From: Hoyosella levis
GTDB taxonomy: Bacteria; Actinomycetota; Actinomycetes; Mycobacteriales; Mycobacteriaceae
Assembly: GCF_026008515.1 (NCBI RefSeq)
Contig: NZ_BQYM01000004.1
Span: 186,001 to 250,000, forward strand
DNA: 64,000 nucleotides
Reading direction: 5' to 3'
The notes under the pieces were generated by a model that was not told the DNA's origin, did not search any database, and saw nothing but the letters and a program-made list of their open reading frames with translations. Made by a program: the position numbers and the translations under genes. Shown here in pieces: positions 39,077 through 49,436 of the stretch. How positions within the stretch are numbered: the stretch's first letter is position 1; the number at the start of each line of letters is the position of its first letter.

Positions 39077-40570
39077 ATGTCCTCTGGAGCTTCCTCCAGC
39101 AGCAAGACCGGTGCGGGAGCGGTGCCTGTTCCCGATACGCCGGAACCGGGCGCGCAGCTAGTCGTGGTGGCCAATCGTCTTCCGGTGGATCTCGAGCAGT
39201 TGCCCGATGGGTCCCACAAGTGGAAGCGCAGCCCCGGCGGACTGGTGACGGCCCTGGAGCCAGTGCTGCGACGCAACAAGGGCGCCTGGGTGGGCTGGCC
39301 CGGAGTGGCGGACGCGGATGTCGAGCCCATTGTCGAGGAGGGCTTGTCGCTGTTTCCGGTGCGCTTGTCCGAGCGCGAGGTGGCGGACTACTACGAGGGC
39401 TTCTCCAATGCAACGCTGTGGCCGCTCTATCACGATGTGGTGGTCAAGCCGGTCTACGACCGCACCTGGTGGAACACCTACGTAGAGGTCAATCGGCGGT
39501 TCGCCGAGGCCACCGCCGAGGTGGCCCGCGAGGGCGCGACGGTGTGGATCCAGGACTACCAGCTGCAGCTGGTGCCAAAGATGCTGCGGATGCTGCGCCC
39601 GGACCTGACGATCGGCTTCTTCCTGCACATCCCGTTCCCGCCGGTGGAGATCTTCATGCAGCTGCCGTGGCGCGCGGAGATCATCGAGGGCCTGCTCGGC
39701 GCGGACCTGGTGGGCTTCCACCTGCCGGGGGGCGCGCAGAACTTCCTTTACCTGGCTAACCGGCTGGCCGGGCACTCGACGAGCCGCGGCACCGTGGGGG
39801 TGCGCAGCAAGTTCGGCGAGGTCTCGGTGGGATTCCGCACGGTGCGCGTGGGGGCGTTCCCCATCTCGATCGCCTCGGCGGAGATCGATGAGCTCGCCCG
39901 CTCGAAGTCCGTGCGGGCGCGGGCGAAGCAGATCCGCGCCGAGCTCGGCAATCCGCGGCGCATCATGCTCGGGGTGGATCGCCTCGACTACACCAAGGGC
40001 ATCAATATCCGGCTGCTCGCGCTGCAGGAACTGCTCGCGGAGGGGCGGCTCGAGCCATCCGAGACCGTCTTCGTCCAGCTCGCCACTCCCTCGCGCGAGC
40101 GGGTGGATCACTACATGCAGATGCGCGACGAGATCGAGCGCAACGTGAGCCGCATCAACGGCGACTATGGCGAGGTGGGGCGCCCGGTGGTGCATTACAT
40201 CCATCGCCCGATCCCCCGGCAGGAGCTGATCGCGTTCTTCGCGGCCGCCGATGTGATGCTCGTGACTCCGGTCCGGGACGGCATGAACCTGGTGGCCAAG
40301 GAATACGTGGCGAGCCGCAGCGACCTCGGCGGGGCGCTGCTGCTGAGCGAGTTCACCGGCGCCGCGATGGAGCTGCGCCAGGCGTACCTGGTGAACCCGC
40401 ACGATCTCGATGGGGTGAAGGACTCGCTGCTCGAGGCTCTTGACCAGGCGCCGGCGGAGGGCAAGCGCCGCATGAAGGCGATGCGCAGGCAGGTCCTCGC
40501 GCATGATGTCGATCGCTGGGCGCGATCCTTCCTCGATGCCCTGGCGCTGGGAAAGGGGACCCAGCCATGA
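39077..40570 (+). CDS. otsA: Trehalose-6-phosphate synthase OtsA
   Basis: Makes trehalose-6-phosphate from a nucleotide-glucose and glucose-6-phosphate. The 497-residue GT20 protein has [61 protein letters not shown] and [19 protein letters not shown] 39077 is chosen because GAGG lies 8 nt upstream; an in-frame GTG at 39068 is the alternative. The next gene overlaps its stop (ATGA), so synthase and phosphatase are coupled. Confidence 0.97.
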   Translation: MSSGASSSSKTGAGAVPVPDTPEPGAQLVVVANRLPVDLEQLPDGSHKWKRSPGGLVTALEPVLRRNKGAWVGWPGVADADVEPIVEEGLSLFPVRLSEREVADYYEGFSNATLWPLYHDVVVKPVYDRTWWNTYVEVNRRFAEATAEVAREGATVWIQDYQLQLVPKMLRMLRPDLTIGFFLHIPFPPVEIFMQLPWRAEIIEGLLGADLVGFHLPGGAQNFLYLANRLAGHSTSRGTVGVRSKFGEVSVGFRTVRVGAFPISIASAEIDELARSKSVRARAKQIRAELGNPRRIMLGVDRLDYTKGINIRLLALQELLAEGRLEPSETVFVQLATPSRERVDHYMQMRDEIERNVSRINGDYGEVGRPVVHYIHRPIPRQELIAFFAAADVMLVTPVRDGMNLVAKEYVASRSDLGGALLLSEFTGAAMELRQAYLVNPHDLDGVKDSLLEALDQAPAEGKRRMKAMRRQVLAHDVDRWARSFLDALALGKGTQP

Positions 40571-43113
40571 GCGTTCAGGATCTGCCGGTCGAGCTGCGCC
40601 GGGCGCTGGTACAGGCCGCCCGCACGCCCCGGCTGCTGGTGGCATGCGACTACGACGGCACGATGGCCCCGATCGTGGCCGACCCCGATCAGGCACACCC
40701 GAACTCGGCGTCGGTCCGGGCCCTGCGGTCGATGGCGACGCTGCCGTCGACTATTGCCGCGGTCATCTCGGGCCGGGCCCTGCGCGATCTCGCCACGCTC
40801 TCGCGGCTTCCCGCCGAGGTGCATCTGGTGGGCAGCCACGGCTCCGAGTTCGAGGTCGGTTTTGTCCATGAGATCGATGCGGAGGCCAAGGCGCTGCTCC
40901 GCGACCTGCAGGCCGAGCTGGAGTCGATCGCCGAGCGTCATCCTGGCGTGACGGTGGAGTCGAAACCGGCGAGCATCGCGCTGCACGTCCGTCGCGCTGA
41001 CAGCGCCGACACCGGGGGGCGTGCCCTGGATGCGGTGCGCGCGGGCGCGGCGACCTGGGAGGGGGTGCAGGTCACCGAGGGCAAGGCAGTGATCGAGCTC
41101 GCGGTCATCTCCACCGACAAGGGCCAAGCCCTCGATATCCTGCGCCATCAGGAGGGCGCCTCCGCGGCGGTGTTCTTCGGCGATGACGTGACCGACGAGA
41201 AGGTGTTCCGGCGCCTGCATGGCCCCGATGTGGGCGTGAAGGTCGGCGATGGCGAGACCCTGGCCGCGCATCGCATCGAGTCGACCAACGAGGTGGCGGC
41301 AGCGCTGGCGTTCCTGATGGAGGAGCGGCGCACCTGGCTGCACGGTGATAGCGCGACGCCGATCGAGCGGCTGACGATGATGGCGAGCCCGCGGGCGGTC
41401 GCGTTGCTCACGCCGAGCGCGACGCTGAGCTGGTTGTGCCATCCGGAGCCGGATTCGGCGGCGGTGTTCGCGCACCTGCTCGGCGGGGTTGGCTCGGGGC
41501 ACTTCACGATCGGCCCGGAGCGGGAATCGCTGCCGCTGAGCCAGCAGTACATCGATGGCACCATGACGGTGGAGACGCGCTGGTCGAGCCTGCTCGTGAC
41601 GGACTACCTACCGCATGACGCACCGGCCGGGCGCACGGATGTGACGCGGGTGATCAGTGGCGATGCGGCGGCGCGGGTGACGTTCGCGCCCCGGCCGGAG
41701 TTCGGGCAGGTCCCAGTGCGCATCATCGCCGAGCCCGAGGGGCTGCGCGTGGAGGGCACGAACGATCCGATCGTGCTGCGCTCCCCCGGTGTCGCGTGGT
41801 CCGTCGAGAGCGATGGCGTGCAGGAGTCCGCGACCGCAGTGGTGCGGCCGAACGGGGCCGATGTGGTGCTGGAGCTGCGATGCGGCACGTGGGACCTGGG
41901 CCCGCACGCGCTGCCCGAGGCCGATCGGCGGCGGGTTGCCGGGGCCTACTGGTCGGACTGGGCGGATACGCTGCACCTGCCACCGCTGAAGCAGGACCTG
42001 ATGAAGCGCTCCGCGCTGACGCTGCGCGGCCTGGTGCATTCCGACACGGGTGCCATCCTCGCCGCCGCGACAACGTCGCTGCCCGAGGAGATCGGCGGGG
42101 TGCGCAACTGGGACTACCGGTACTGCTGGCTGCGCGATGCGGCGATGACCGCGTCCGCGCTGGTGGCGGTCGGTTCAGTGGGCGAGGCGGAAGCGTACCT
42201 GGAATGGGTGCACCGGGTGCTCGATACTGTTCCCGGGCCCGAGCGGCTGCATCCGCTCTATACATTGCATGGTGGCGCGCTGCCTCCCGAGTCGGTGATC
42301 GATTCCCTGCCTGGGTACGCGGGCTCGCGCCCGGTGCGGCTATCCAACGCGGCGAACAACCAGGTGCAGCTCGATGTCTTCGGGCCGATCGTGGAGCTCA
42401 TCCACGATCTCGCGATCGTCCGGCACGAGGCCGGGCATGACGAGCCACTGTCAGGCCGGGACTGGCACCTGGTGACGGCGATGGTCTCGGCGGTGTCGCG
42501 GCGCTGGGCGGAGCCGGATCATGGGATCTGGGAGATCCGTGGCGCGCCCCGGCATCACGTGTACTCGAAGGTGATGTGCTGGATCACCGTGGATCGGGCG
42601 CTGCGCATGGCGGAGCGGTTCGGCCATGAGGTCCCGCCGGGCTGGGCAACGTTGCGGGACGTCATCTCCGCGCAGGTGCGCGAGCGGGGCTGGAACGAGC
42701 ACATCAGCTCGTATACCGCGGCCTACGGCGGCAATGATCTTGACGCCGCCACACTGCACATCGGCCTTTCCGGGCTCATCGACCCGTCGAGCGAGCGCTT
42801 CGCCGCGACCGTCGTGGCGACCGAGGCCGAGCTGCGCAGCGGGGCGACGGTGTACCGCTACCACCACGACGACGGGTTGCCTGGCGGCGAGGGTGGCTTC
42901 CACTTGTGCGCGGCCTGGCTGGTGGAGGCGTACCTGCTGACGGGGCAACGAGCCCAGGCCGAGGCACTGTTCGCTCAGCTCGTGGCGGCGGCCGGGCCGA
43001 CCGGCCTGCTCAGCGAGGAATACGATCCGGTGGCCGAGCGAGCATTGGGGAACCATCCGCAGGCGTACAGCCATATCGGGTTGCTGCGCTGCGCGGCCCT
43101 GCTGTCCCAGTAG
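40567..43113 (+). CDS. Trehalose-phosphatase fused to a GH15 (trehalase/glucoamylase-like) domain
   Basis: An 848-residue two-domain enzyme. Residues ~1-245 form the HAD phosphatase OtsB ([30 protein letters not shown]), converting trehalose-6-phosphate to trehalose. Residues ~260-848 are a GH15-type domain with a beta-sandwich part and an (alpha/alpha)6 barrel. [27 protein letters not shown] and LSEEYDP contain the likely acid/base glutamates, and [12 protein letters not shown] ends it. Actinobacterial GH15 members include trehalases, so the fusion could make and then cleave trehalose. Fused OtsB-GH15 proteins are known in some actinobacteria (memory). It overlaps otsA by ATGA. Confidence 0.9.
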   Translation: MSVQDLPVELRRALVQAARTPRLLVACDYDGTMAPIVADPDQAHPNSASVRALRSMATLPSTIAAVISGRALRDLATLSRLPAEVHLVGSHGSEFEVGFVHEIDAEAKALLRDLQAELESIAERHPGVTVESKPASIALHVRRADSADTGGRALDAVRAGAATWEGVQVTEGKAVIELAVISTDKGQALDILRHQEGASAAVFFGDDVTDEKVFRRLHGPDVGVKVGDGETLAAHRIESTNEVAAALAFLMEERRTWLHGDSATPIERLTMMASPRAVALLTPSATLSWLCHPEPDSAAVFAHLLGGVGSGHFTIGPERESLPLSQQYIDGTMTVETRWSSLLVTDYLPHDAPAGRTDVTRVISGDAAARVTFAPRPEFGQVPVRIIAEPEGLRVEGTNDPIVLRSPGVAWSVESDGVQESATAVVRPNGADVVLELRCGTWDLGPHALPEADRRRVAGAYWSDWADTLHLPPLKQDLMKRSALTLRGLVHSDTGAILAAATTSLPEEIGGVRNWDYRYCWLRDAAMTASALVAVGSVGEAEAYLEWVHRVLDTVPGPERLHPLYTLHGGALPPESVIDSLPGYAGSRPVRLSNAANNQVQLDVFGPIVELIHDLAIVRHEAGHDEPLSGRDWHLVTAMVSAVSRRWAEPDHGIWEIRGAPRHHVYSKVMCWITVDRALRMAERFGHEVPPGWATLRDVISAQVRERGWNEHISSYTAAYGGNDLDAATLHIGLSGLIDPSSERFAATVVATEAELRSGATVYRYHHDDGLPGGEGGFHLCAAWLVEAYLLTGQRAQAEALFAQLVAAAGPTGLLSEEYDPVAERALGNHPQAYSHIGLLRCAALLSQ

Positions 43114-43124
43114 GCGTCGCTCGA

Positions 43125-44213
43125 TCAGCGCTGCCGTGGCGCGGCAATGGTGGAGCCACGGTGGATGGTGGTGGGCAGCAGTTCCTCGCGGCTGTCGTGG
43201 CTGGTGGCGAGGGCCATGAGGATCTCACCGGCCCGCTGGCCCTTCTCCTCCGACGGCTGGACGACGGTGGTGAGGTCGGCCTGCATGGCATCGGCGGTGC
43301 CGTCGAACCCGGTGACGCTCAGGTCGTCGGGGATGCCGATACCGTGCTCGGCAGCCCACGTCATCGCGCCGAGAGCAAGCACGTCAGTGGTGCAGAGCAA
43401 CGCGGTGATTCCGGGGTCCTGCTCGAATGCTGCCCGGGCGGCGCGCGCCCCCGCCTCCCGGGTGTGGCTGGCGGTCTCGATGATCGTCAGGGCCACCTCG
43501 TGCGGCTGCTGCGCGGCAGCGTCGGCGATGGCCTGGATGCGGTCGCGCTGGACGCTGTACCGGGAGGCCAGGGCTGCGTCGAGCGTGGTAATGCCGTCAC
43601 GCCTGTTCTCGCCGAGGCGCATCGCGAGCACGCCGATGCGGCGATGCCCGAGGCCTAGCACGATTCCGGCTAGCCCGAGCATGGCGGCGTGGTCGTCGAT
43701 GCCGATGCGGACGGTGCCCTCTATCCCGGCCGGCTGGTCGCAGACGACAAGGGGGAGGTGGCGTTCCATCGCGGCGTCGAGATAGGGATCGTCCTCGGCG
43801 ACCGAGTAGGCGACGAAGCCGTCGACACTGGCCTTGTTGACGACATCCGCGGCGGCACCGGGCTCGTGCTCGGGGGCCGCGGGCACGATGAGCAGGGCCC
43901 GCCCCGCGGCGTCGCAGGCATTGGCGAGTCCCGCGACGAAGTCCACGGCGGCGGGGTCGCGGAACGAGTAGCTCAGCGGCTGGTCGAGCAGCAGCCCGAT
44001 GGTGTCGGCACGGCGGGTCCGCAGGGAGCGCGCGACAGGGTCGGGGCCGGAGTAGCCAAGCTCCTTGGCAGCGTTGAGCACGCGCTCGCGCAGCTCGGGG
44101 GAGAGCTGGTCAGGGCGGTTATAGGCGTTGGACACGGTGGTGCGCGATACCTTGAGCTCCGCGGCGAGGGAAGCGAGCGTGACCCGTCGTCGTGGCCGGG
44201 GGGTTCGGGACAT
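43125..44213 (-). CDS. LacI-family transcriptional regulator
   Basis: A 362-residue regulator. The N-terminal HTH is RRVTLASLAAELKVSRTTVSNAYNRPDQLSPELRERVLNAAKELGY. A periplasmic-binding-like effector domain follows (LCTTDVLALGAM, GIPDDLSVTGFDG). The regulator is convergent with the OtsB-GH15 gene at 11 bp and divergent from the zinc importer. ATG 44213 lacks a ribosome-binding site, but TAACGT lies 8 nt upstream, so the mRNA may be leaderless. The effector is unknown; a sugar is likely. Confidence 0.9.
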   Translation of the reverse strand: MSRTPRPRRRVTLASLAAELKVSRTTVSNAYNRPDQLSPELRERVLNAAKELGYSGPDPVARSLRTRRADTIGLLLDQPLSYSFRDPAAVDFVAGLANACDAAGRALLIVPAAPEHEPGAAADVVNKASVDGFVAYSVAEDDPYLDAAMERHLPLVVCDQPAGIEGTVRIGIDDHAAMLGLAGIVLGLGHRRIGVLAMRLGENRRDGITTLDAALASRYSVQRDRIQAIADAAAQQPHEVALTIIETASHTREAGARAARAAFEQDPGITALLCTTDVLALGAMTWAAEHGIGIPDDLSVTGFDGTADAMQADLTTVVQPSEEKGQRAGEILMALATSHDSREELLPTTIHRGSTIAAPRQR

Positions 44214-44331
44214 AGTGGTGGACGTTATCGGGGTTGCGCGGGGCATTGCATGGATTCGAGTTTTCGTACTGGCCCCGTCACCCGTAGACTGACATGGAAA
44301 CCATAACCATTTCGGATAACAAGGGGGAACC
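44214..44331. promoter_or_regulatory. Divergent promoter region, LacI gene and zinc importer
   Basis: The minus strand has TAACGT (complement of 44222-44227), a possible -10 for a leaderless LacI mRNA. On the plus side AT-rich sequence (44293-44320) with AAACCATAACCATTT precedes AGGGGG and the GTG start. No clear Zur palindrome is seen. Confidence 0.35.
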
Positions 44332-45420
44332 GTGCGCGCCCACACCCGCATCGGTGCTGCCACTGCCTCGCTCGCGCTAGCCTCGCTCGGCCTCGCCGCG
44401 TGCGGAGCGTCGGCCGATGAACCGTCCACCACCGGGACCACCATCGTCACCAGCACCGCCACCTGGGCCAGCATCGCGGAGCTCATCGGCGGCGAGGACT
44501 TCACCATCGACGCCCTCGTCAGCGATCCCGCCATGGACCCCCACCACTACGAGACCTCCCCCCGCGATATCGCCACCATCCAGGACGCCGACCTCGTCCT
44601 GCACAACGGCGGCGGCTATGACCAGTTCATCGCCGATGCGCTCGAGTCCACGAGCCCCGCTCCCCGCAGCATCAATGCCTACGACATCCACCTCGAGCAT
44701 GACCACGAGGCCGACCCGGGGCATACTGGTGACCACGATGGACACGATCAAGGCGCGACGCCTGATGATGCGGATCACGACGATCACGATGCGCACGACG
44801 AGGGTGACCACGAAGCTGGGGATAGTCATGGCGAAGACAGCCACGACGCTCCCGAGGGTGCGCACGGCCACGACGACGGCCACGAGCACGGCCCGGTCAA
44901 CGAGCACATCTGGTTCGACCTCCACACCATGAGCGCTGTCGCTGACCGCCTCGCCGGGGAGCTCAGCGAGATGAACCCGGCCGGCGCCGAGGCATACCAG
45001 GCCAACGCCGCCGCGTTCACTGAGCAGATCGGAATCATCGAGGACCGCGCGGCCAGCATCCGCGCCGCGCACGAGGGCACCGAGGTCGCGCAGACCGAGC
45101 CGCTCACCGAATACCTGCTCGACGAGCTCGGGCTGGTCGATATCGCGCCGCGCGAGTTCGTGCTCGCCGTCGAGAACGGCACCGACCCGGCCGCCCGCGT
45201 CACCGCTGCCTTCAGCGATCTACTCGATGACCAGGAGGCCGCGGTGCTGATGTACAACGCGACCCGGGAGTCCCCCACCACCCGCATCATGCGTGATCGC
45301 GCCGAGGCCAGCGGCACCCCCATCGTTGCCGTCACCGAGGCCGTGCCCGCGGGCATGAGCTACCTTGAGTGGATGGATTCGATCCTCGATGCCGTCGTGG
45401 AAGCACTGGACCAGGAATGA
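44332..45420 (+). CDS. Zinc-type ABC transporter substrate-binding lipoprotein
   Basis: A 362-residue cluster A-I metal-binding lipoprotein (signal ending LGLAACGAS, lipid Cys near residue 25). Candidate ligands are His in DPHHYETS, His in NEHIWFDLH, and Glu in VLAVENG. Between these lies an unusually long His/Asp-rich loop (about residues 122-190, about 16 His). Such loops are known from ZnuA proteins, where they may gather zinc. The GTG start has AGGGGG upstream. It is followed at once by an ATPase and a permease gene (ATGA overlaps). Confidence 0.93.
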   Translation: MRAHTRIGAATASLALASLGLAACGASADEPSTTGTTIVTSTATWASIAELIGGEDFTIDALVSDPAMDPHHYETSPRDIATIQDADLVLHNGGGYDQFIADALESTSPAPRSINAYDIHLEHDHEADPGHTGDHDGHDQGATPDDADHDDHDAHDEGDHEAGDSHGEDSHDAPEGAHGHDDGHEHGPVNEHIWFDLHTMSAVADRLAGELSEMNPAGAEAYQANAAAFTEQIGIIEDRAASIRAAHEGTEVAQTEPLTEYLLDELGLVDIAPREFVLAVENGTDPAARVTAAFSDLLDDQEAAVLMYNATRESPTTRIMRDRAEASGTPIVAVTEAVPAGMSYLEWMDSILDAVVEALDQE

Positions 45421-46253
45421 CCGATCACCAGCTCGATGACGTCATCGAGCTCAGGGCGGCCCAGCTGCGCTACGGCAACCGCACCATCTGGGAGCACCTC
45501 GACCTGACGGTGCGGCCCGGCGAGTTCGTCGCCGTCCTCGGCCCCAATGGCTCCGGCAAGACGTCGCTGCTGAAGGTACTGCTCGGCGTGCAGCCGCTCA
45601 GCTCGGGCACAGCCCATGCGTTCGGCGCGAACGTCCGCGTCGGCGACCCCCGCATCGGCTACATCCCGCAGCAGAAGACGCTCGACCGCGGGCTCGGCCT
45701 GCGCGGCCGCGATCTCGTTGGCCTCGGCTACGACGGCCACCGGTGGGGCCTGCCCCTCCCTGGCCGGAAGCGGCGGGAGAAGGCCGAGCGCGTCGAGGAG
45801 GCCATCGCCGCGGTCGGCGCGGCCGACTACGCGGACATGCCCGTCGGCCAGCTCTCCGGCGGCGAGCAGCAACGCCTGCGCGTGGCGCAAGCGCTCGTCT
45901 CCGACCCCGGCGTGCTGCTCTGCGATGAGCCCCTGCTCAGCCTCGACCTCGCCAGCCAGCGCCGCGTCGCCGAGCTCATCGACGCGCGCCGCCACCTCGC
46001 CGATACCGCCGTGCTATTCGTGACCCACGAGATCAATCCCGTCCTCCCCATGGTCGATACGGTCGTGTACTTCGTCGAGGGCCGGTTCCGCGTCGGTCCG
46101 CCAGAGCAGGTCATGACCTCGGAGGTCCTCTCGGACCTCTACCGCACCGAGGTCGAGGTCATCTCCGTGCGCGATCGCCTCGTCGTGATCGGCACCGGCG
46201 ACACGATCGACGTGCTCGGGCGCGCGGGCCACGAGCACCACGCGGAGCAATGA
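45417..46253 (+). CDS. Zinc-type ABC transporter ATP-binding protein
   Basis: A 278-residue ATPase of the metal importer. Walker A is GPNGSGKTS, the signature LSGGEQQRLRVAQAL, Walker B VLLCDEPLLSLD and switch FVTHEINPVL. A His-rich tail (GHEHHAEQ) could also bind metal. Start and stop both overlap neighbouring genes. Confidence 0.93.
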   Translation: MTDHQLDDVIELRAAQLRYGNRTIWEHLDLTVRPGEFVAVLGPNGSGKTSLLKVLLGVQPLSSGTAHAFGANVRVGDPRIGYIPQQKTLDRGLGLRGRDLVGLGYDGHRWGLPLPGRKRREKAERVEEAIAAVGAADYADMPVGQLSGGEQQRLRVAQALVSDPGVLLCDEPLLSLDLASQRRVAELIDARRHLADTAVLFVTHEINPVLPMVDTVVYFVEGRFRVGPPEQVMTSEVLSDLYRTEVEVISVRDRLVVIGTGDTIDVLGRAGHEHHAEQ

Positions 46254-47101
46254 TGTCCACCTTCCTCGCCCAGCTCGTCGATTTCTCGACCACCGCAGAT
46301 CTTCTCTCCCGCTCGTTCGTCCAGCACGCGCTGCTCGCCAGCGCGATCCTCGCCGTGCTCGCCGGGCTCATCGGGCCTCTGATCATCACCCGCCAGATGT
46401 CCTTCGCCGTCCACGGCACCAGCGAGCTCTCCGTGATGGGCGCGGCCGGAGGCCTGCTGCTCGGCATCTCCGTCGGCTACGGCGCCATCATCGGCTCGCT
46501 CTCCGCGGCGCTGCTCTTTGGCATCCTCGGGCTCCGCTCCCGCGAGCGCGATGCCATCATCGGGGTGATCCTGTCCTTCGGTCTCGGGCTCGCCGTGCTG
46601 TTCCTGTGGCTGAACCCCGACCGCACCGTGAACCAGTTCGCCCTCCTCGTCGGCCAGGTCGTCACCGTCAATAGCATCGGGCTGCGGCTGCTGCTCGCCA
46701 CCGCCGCGATCGTGCTCATCCTCCTCGCCGTCGTCTACCGGCCGCTGCTGTTCGCCAGCATGGATCCCGAGGTCGCTGCCGCGCGCGGGGTCCCCGTCCA
46801 GGCGCTCTCGATCGTCTTCGCGATCCTCGTGGGACTCACCGTCTCCATCGGCGTGCAGATCGTCGGCGCCCTGCTCGTGCTCGCCCTGCTCGTCACCCCC
46901 GCGGCCGCCGCGAGCCGGGTGACCGCGAGCCCGGCCATCCTGACCCTGCTCACCCTCGTGTTCGCGCTCACCGCCGCCGTCGGCGGACTGGTTCTGTCGC
47001 TCGCGCCCGGGGTGCCCGTGTCCGTGTTCGTCACCAGCATCGCGTTCCTCATCTACGTGGTGTGCCGGATGATCGGATCTCGCACCGCAGCCGCGCCCTG
47101 A
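46250..47101 (+). CDS. Zinc-type ABC transporter permease
   Basis: A 283-residue ZnuB/AztB-like permease (COG1108) with about eight membrane spans, the last gene of the importer operon. FVQHALLASAILAVLAGLIGPLIITRQMSFAVHGTSELSVMGA is the typical metal-permease N-terminal signature. ATGATG start (46250 or 46253) overlaps the ATPase stop. Confidence 0.93.
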   Translation: MMSTFLAQLVDFSTTADLLSRSFVQHALLASAILAVLAGLIGPLIITRQMSFAVHGTSELSVMGAAGGLLLGISVGYGAIIGSLSAALLFGILGLRSRERDAIIGVILSFGLGLAVLFLWLNPDRTVNQFALLVGQVVTVNSIGLRLLLATAAIVLILLAVVYRPLLFASMDPEVAAARGVPVQALSIVFAILVGLTVSIGVQIVGALLVLALLVTPAAAASRVTASPAILTLLTLVFALTAAVGGLVLSLAPGVPVSVFVTSIAFLIYVVCRMIGSRTAAAP

Positions 47102-47129
47102 TCCCCGCGCGATGTGGCACGGTAGAGGC

Positions 47130-47888
47130 ATGCCCGCGATCGACCTCAATTGCGACCTCGGCGAGAGCTACGGCACCTGGACCCTCGGTGACGACTCGGC
47201 CATGCTCGGCGTGGTCACGAGCGCCAATGTCGCATGCGGCTTCCACGCCGGCGACGCCCGCACCCTCCTCGACACGTGCGCCGCCGCAGCGGCCAGCGGC
47301 GTCATCATCGGCGCCCAGGTCAGCTACCCCGACCTCGCCGGGTTCGGCCGCCGGTTCATCGACATCGCGCCCCCCGACCTCGAGGCCGACGTGCTCTACC
47401 AGCTCGGCGCGCTCGATGGCCTCGCTCGCGCATCCGGCAGCCGCGTTCGATACGTCAAGCCGCACGGCGCGCTCTACAACGCGGTCGTCCACCATGAGGA
47501 CCAGGCGCGTGCCGTCATCGCCGCGGTCACCCGCTACGATCCCAGCCTTCCCGTGCTGTGCCTGCCAGGGTCCGCGCTGCACGAGCACGCGCGCGATGCC
47601 GGGCTGCGCGCCGTCACCGAGGCCTTCGCCGACCGCGCCTACCACGACGACGGCACGCTCGTCTCGCGCCGGGAGGAGGGCTCCGTGCTCCACGAGCCCG
47701 CCGCCATCGCTGACCGCGCCCTCCAGCTGGTCCACGACGGCACGATCACCAGCATCAATGGCAAGCCCGTAGCCATCAGCGCGGAATCGCTCTGCGTGCA
47801 TGGCGATACCCAGGGAGCCGTCGGCATCGCCCAGACAGTGCGCGAAGCGCTCACAGGCCAGGGCATCGACGTGCGACCCTTCTGCTGA
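47130..47888 (+). CDS. pxpA: 5-oxoprolinase subunit PxpA (LamB/YcsF family)
   Basis: A 252-residue protein (MPAIDLNCDLGESYGTWTLGDDSAMLGVVTSANVACGFHAGDA...), the amidohydrolase-like subunit of the ATP-dependent 5-oxoprolinase that opens 5-oxoproline to glutamate. VRYVKPHGALYNAV and LCVHGDTQGAV are typical. ATG 47130 is the family start. Confidence 0.95.
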   Translation: MPAIDLNCDLGESYGTWTLGDDSAMLGVVTSANVACGFHAGDARTLLDTCAAAAASGVIIGAQVSYPDLAGFGRRFIDIAPPDLEADVLYQLGALDGLARASGSRVRYVKPHGALYNAVVHHEDQARAVIAAVTRYDPSLPVLCLPGSALHEHARDAGLRAVTEAFADRAYHDDGTLVSRREEGSVLHEPAAIADRALQLVHDGTITSINGKPVAISAESLCVHGDTQGAVGIAQTVREALTGQGIDVRPFC

Positions 47889-47892
47889 GCCC

Positions 47893-48519
47893 ATGGCGAC
47901 CCCGCGGATCCTCGAGATGGGCCAGGACGCGCTCCTGATCGAGCTCGCCGATCTCGCCACCGTGCACGCCGCCTACGCGAGCCTGCTCCAGGCCCAGCTT
48001 CCTGGCGTGGCCGATCTCGTGCCCGCCGCCACGACCCTGCTCGTGCGGGCGAGGCCCGGCGCTCCGCTACCCCGCGCGGAGATCAGCGCGCTGCTCACCG
48101 ACCTCTCCCCCGCCGCGCACGACCCCAGCGAGCCCACCACGGTCACCATCGAGGTCCGCTACGACGGCCCCGACCTTTCCGACGTCGCCGAGCACACCGG
48201 CCTCGACCGTGACCAGATCATCGCCGCCCATACCCGGCAGCCCTGGCTCGTGGCGTTCGGCGGGTTCGCGCCCGGGTTCGCCTACCTCTCCCGCGATGAC
48301 AACCCGCTCGCCGTGCCGCGCCGCGAATCCCCCCGCACCCGGGTGCCCGCCGGCAGCGTGGGCCTCGCCGGGCAGTTCAGTGGCATCTACCCGCGCTCCT
48401 CCCCCGGCGGCTGGAACCTCATCGGCACGACCGACGCGATCCTGTGGGACCCTGAGCGCGATCCGCCCGCGCTGCTGCGCCCCGGAATGCGCGTGCGCTT
48501 CGAGCAGGCCGAGCCATGA
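47893..48519 (+). CDS. pxpB: 5-oxoprolinase subunit PxpB
   Basis: A 208-residue KipI-type subunit (allophanate hydrolase subunit 1 domain). VEVRYDGPDLSDVAEHTGL, AFGGFAPGFAYLS and GGWNLIGTTD are signatures. It lies 4 bp after the pxpA stop, and its own stop overlaps pxpC (ATGA). Confidence 0.95.
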   Translation: MATPRILEMGQDALLIELADLATVHAAYASLLQAQLPGVADLVPAATTLLVRARPGAPLPRAEISALLTDLSPAAHDPSEPTTVTIEVRYDGPDLSDVAEHTGLDRDQIIAAHTRQPWLVAFGGFAPGFAYLSRDDNPLAVPRRESPRTRVPAGSVGLAGQFSGIYPRSSPGGWNLIGTTDAILWDPERDPPALLRPGMRVRFEQAEP

Positions 48520-49436
48520 CGGCGGCGCTCGAGGTCACCGCCACAGGCCCGCTCGCGCTGCTGCAGGACGAGGGCCGCCCCGGCTACTCAGCCCAGGGCG
48601 TCACCTGGTCGGGCGCCGCGGACCTCGGCGCCTACCGGGCCGCGAACAGGCTCGTGGGCAACCAGCCCGGCATGGCGTGCATCGAGATCACCCTCGGCGG
48701 CTTCGAGGCCCGGGCGCTGCGCACCGTGTGCTGCGCGATCACCGGCGCGGCGGCAGGATCCCGCATCAACGGCAGGGCGCACGCCGCGCACCACCTGCTG
48801 TGGCTCGAGCCCGGCGATCACCTGGAGGTGGAGGCACCGGAATCAGGCTGCCGCTCCTACCTCGCGGCGCGGGGCGGGTTCCGCGGTGCCCGCGTGCTCG
48901 GCAGCCGCAGCACCGACACCCTCTCGGGCCTCGGGCCTCCCCCGCTCGCGGCCGGGGACCTGCTGGAGCTCGGCGATGGCAGCGCTTCCTGGCCGGCGGC
49001 GACACTGCTGCCGCCCTTGATCGTCCCGCCTCGCGCGGGGCCCGTGCACCTGCCGGTACTGCGTGGCCCGCGCGACGACTGGTTCACCCCGGAAGCATGG
49101 GCAGTGCTGTGCGGCAGCATGTTCGAGGTGACCGCGGAGGCAAGCCGGGCGGGGGTCCGGCTGGAGTGTCCGGAGCCCCTTGAGCGGGCCCGGGAGAACG
49201 AGCTGCCCAGCGAGGGCATGATGCCCGGTGCCATCCAGGTGCCGCCTTCGGGGCAACCGGTGGTATTCCTGCGGGATCATCCCGTCACCGGCGGCTATCC
49301 CGTGATCGGCGTGGTTCTCGATGTTGATGCGGTGGGCCAGCTCCGCCCCGGCGACCAGGTGCGGTTCAATGCCGTGGCAAGCGGGCAGCGTGGGCCCGGC
49401 AGCTCAGCCAACGAGGTCGGCGAGGATGCTCCGTAG
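48516..49436 (+). CDS. pxpC: 5-oxoprolinase subunit PxpC
   Basis: A 306-residue KipA-type subunit (biotin-dependent carboxyltransferase fold): LALLQDEGRPGYSAQGVTWSGAADLGAYRAANRLVGN, LEPGDHLEV, GMMPGAIQVPPSGQPVVFLRDHPVTGGYPVIG. It ends the pxpABC operon. Its last 33 bp overlap the opposite-strand gene downstream. Confidence 0.95.
   Translation: MTAALEVTATGPLALLQDEGRPGYSAQGVTWSGAADLGAYRAANRLVGNQPGMACIEITLGGFEARALRTVCCAITGAAAGSRINGRAHAAHHLLWLEPGDHLEVEAPESGCRSYLAARGGFRGARVLGSRSTDTLSGLGPPPLAAGDLLELGDGSASWPAATLLPPLIVPPRAGPVHLPVLRGPRDDWFTPEAWAVLCGSMFEVTAEASRAGVRLECPEPLERARENELPSEGMMPGAIQVPPSGQPVVFLRDHPVTGGYPVIGVVLDVDAVGQLRPGDQVRFNAVASGQRGPGSSANEVGEDAP

Noticed and set aside
44293-44320. Zur box upstream of the zinc importer
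   Set aside because: The AT-rich sequence is not clearly palindromic; no convincing match to an actinobacterial Zur site.
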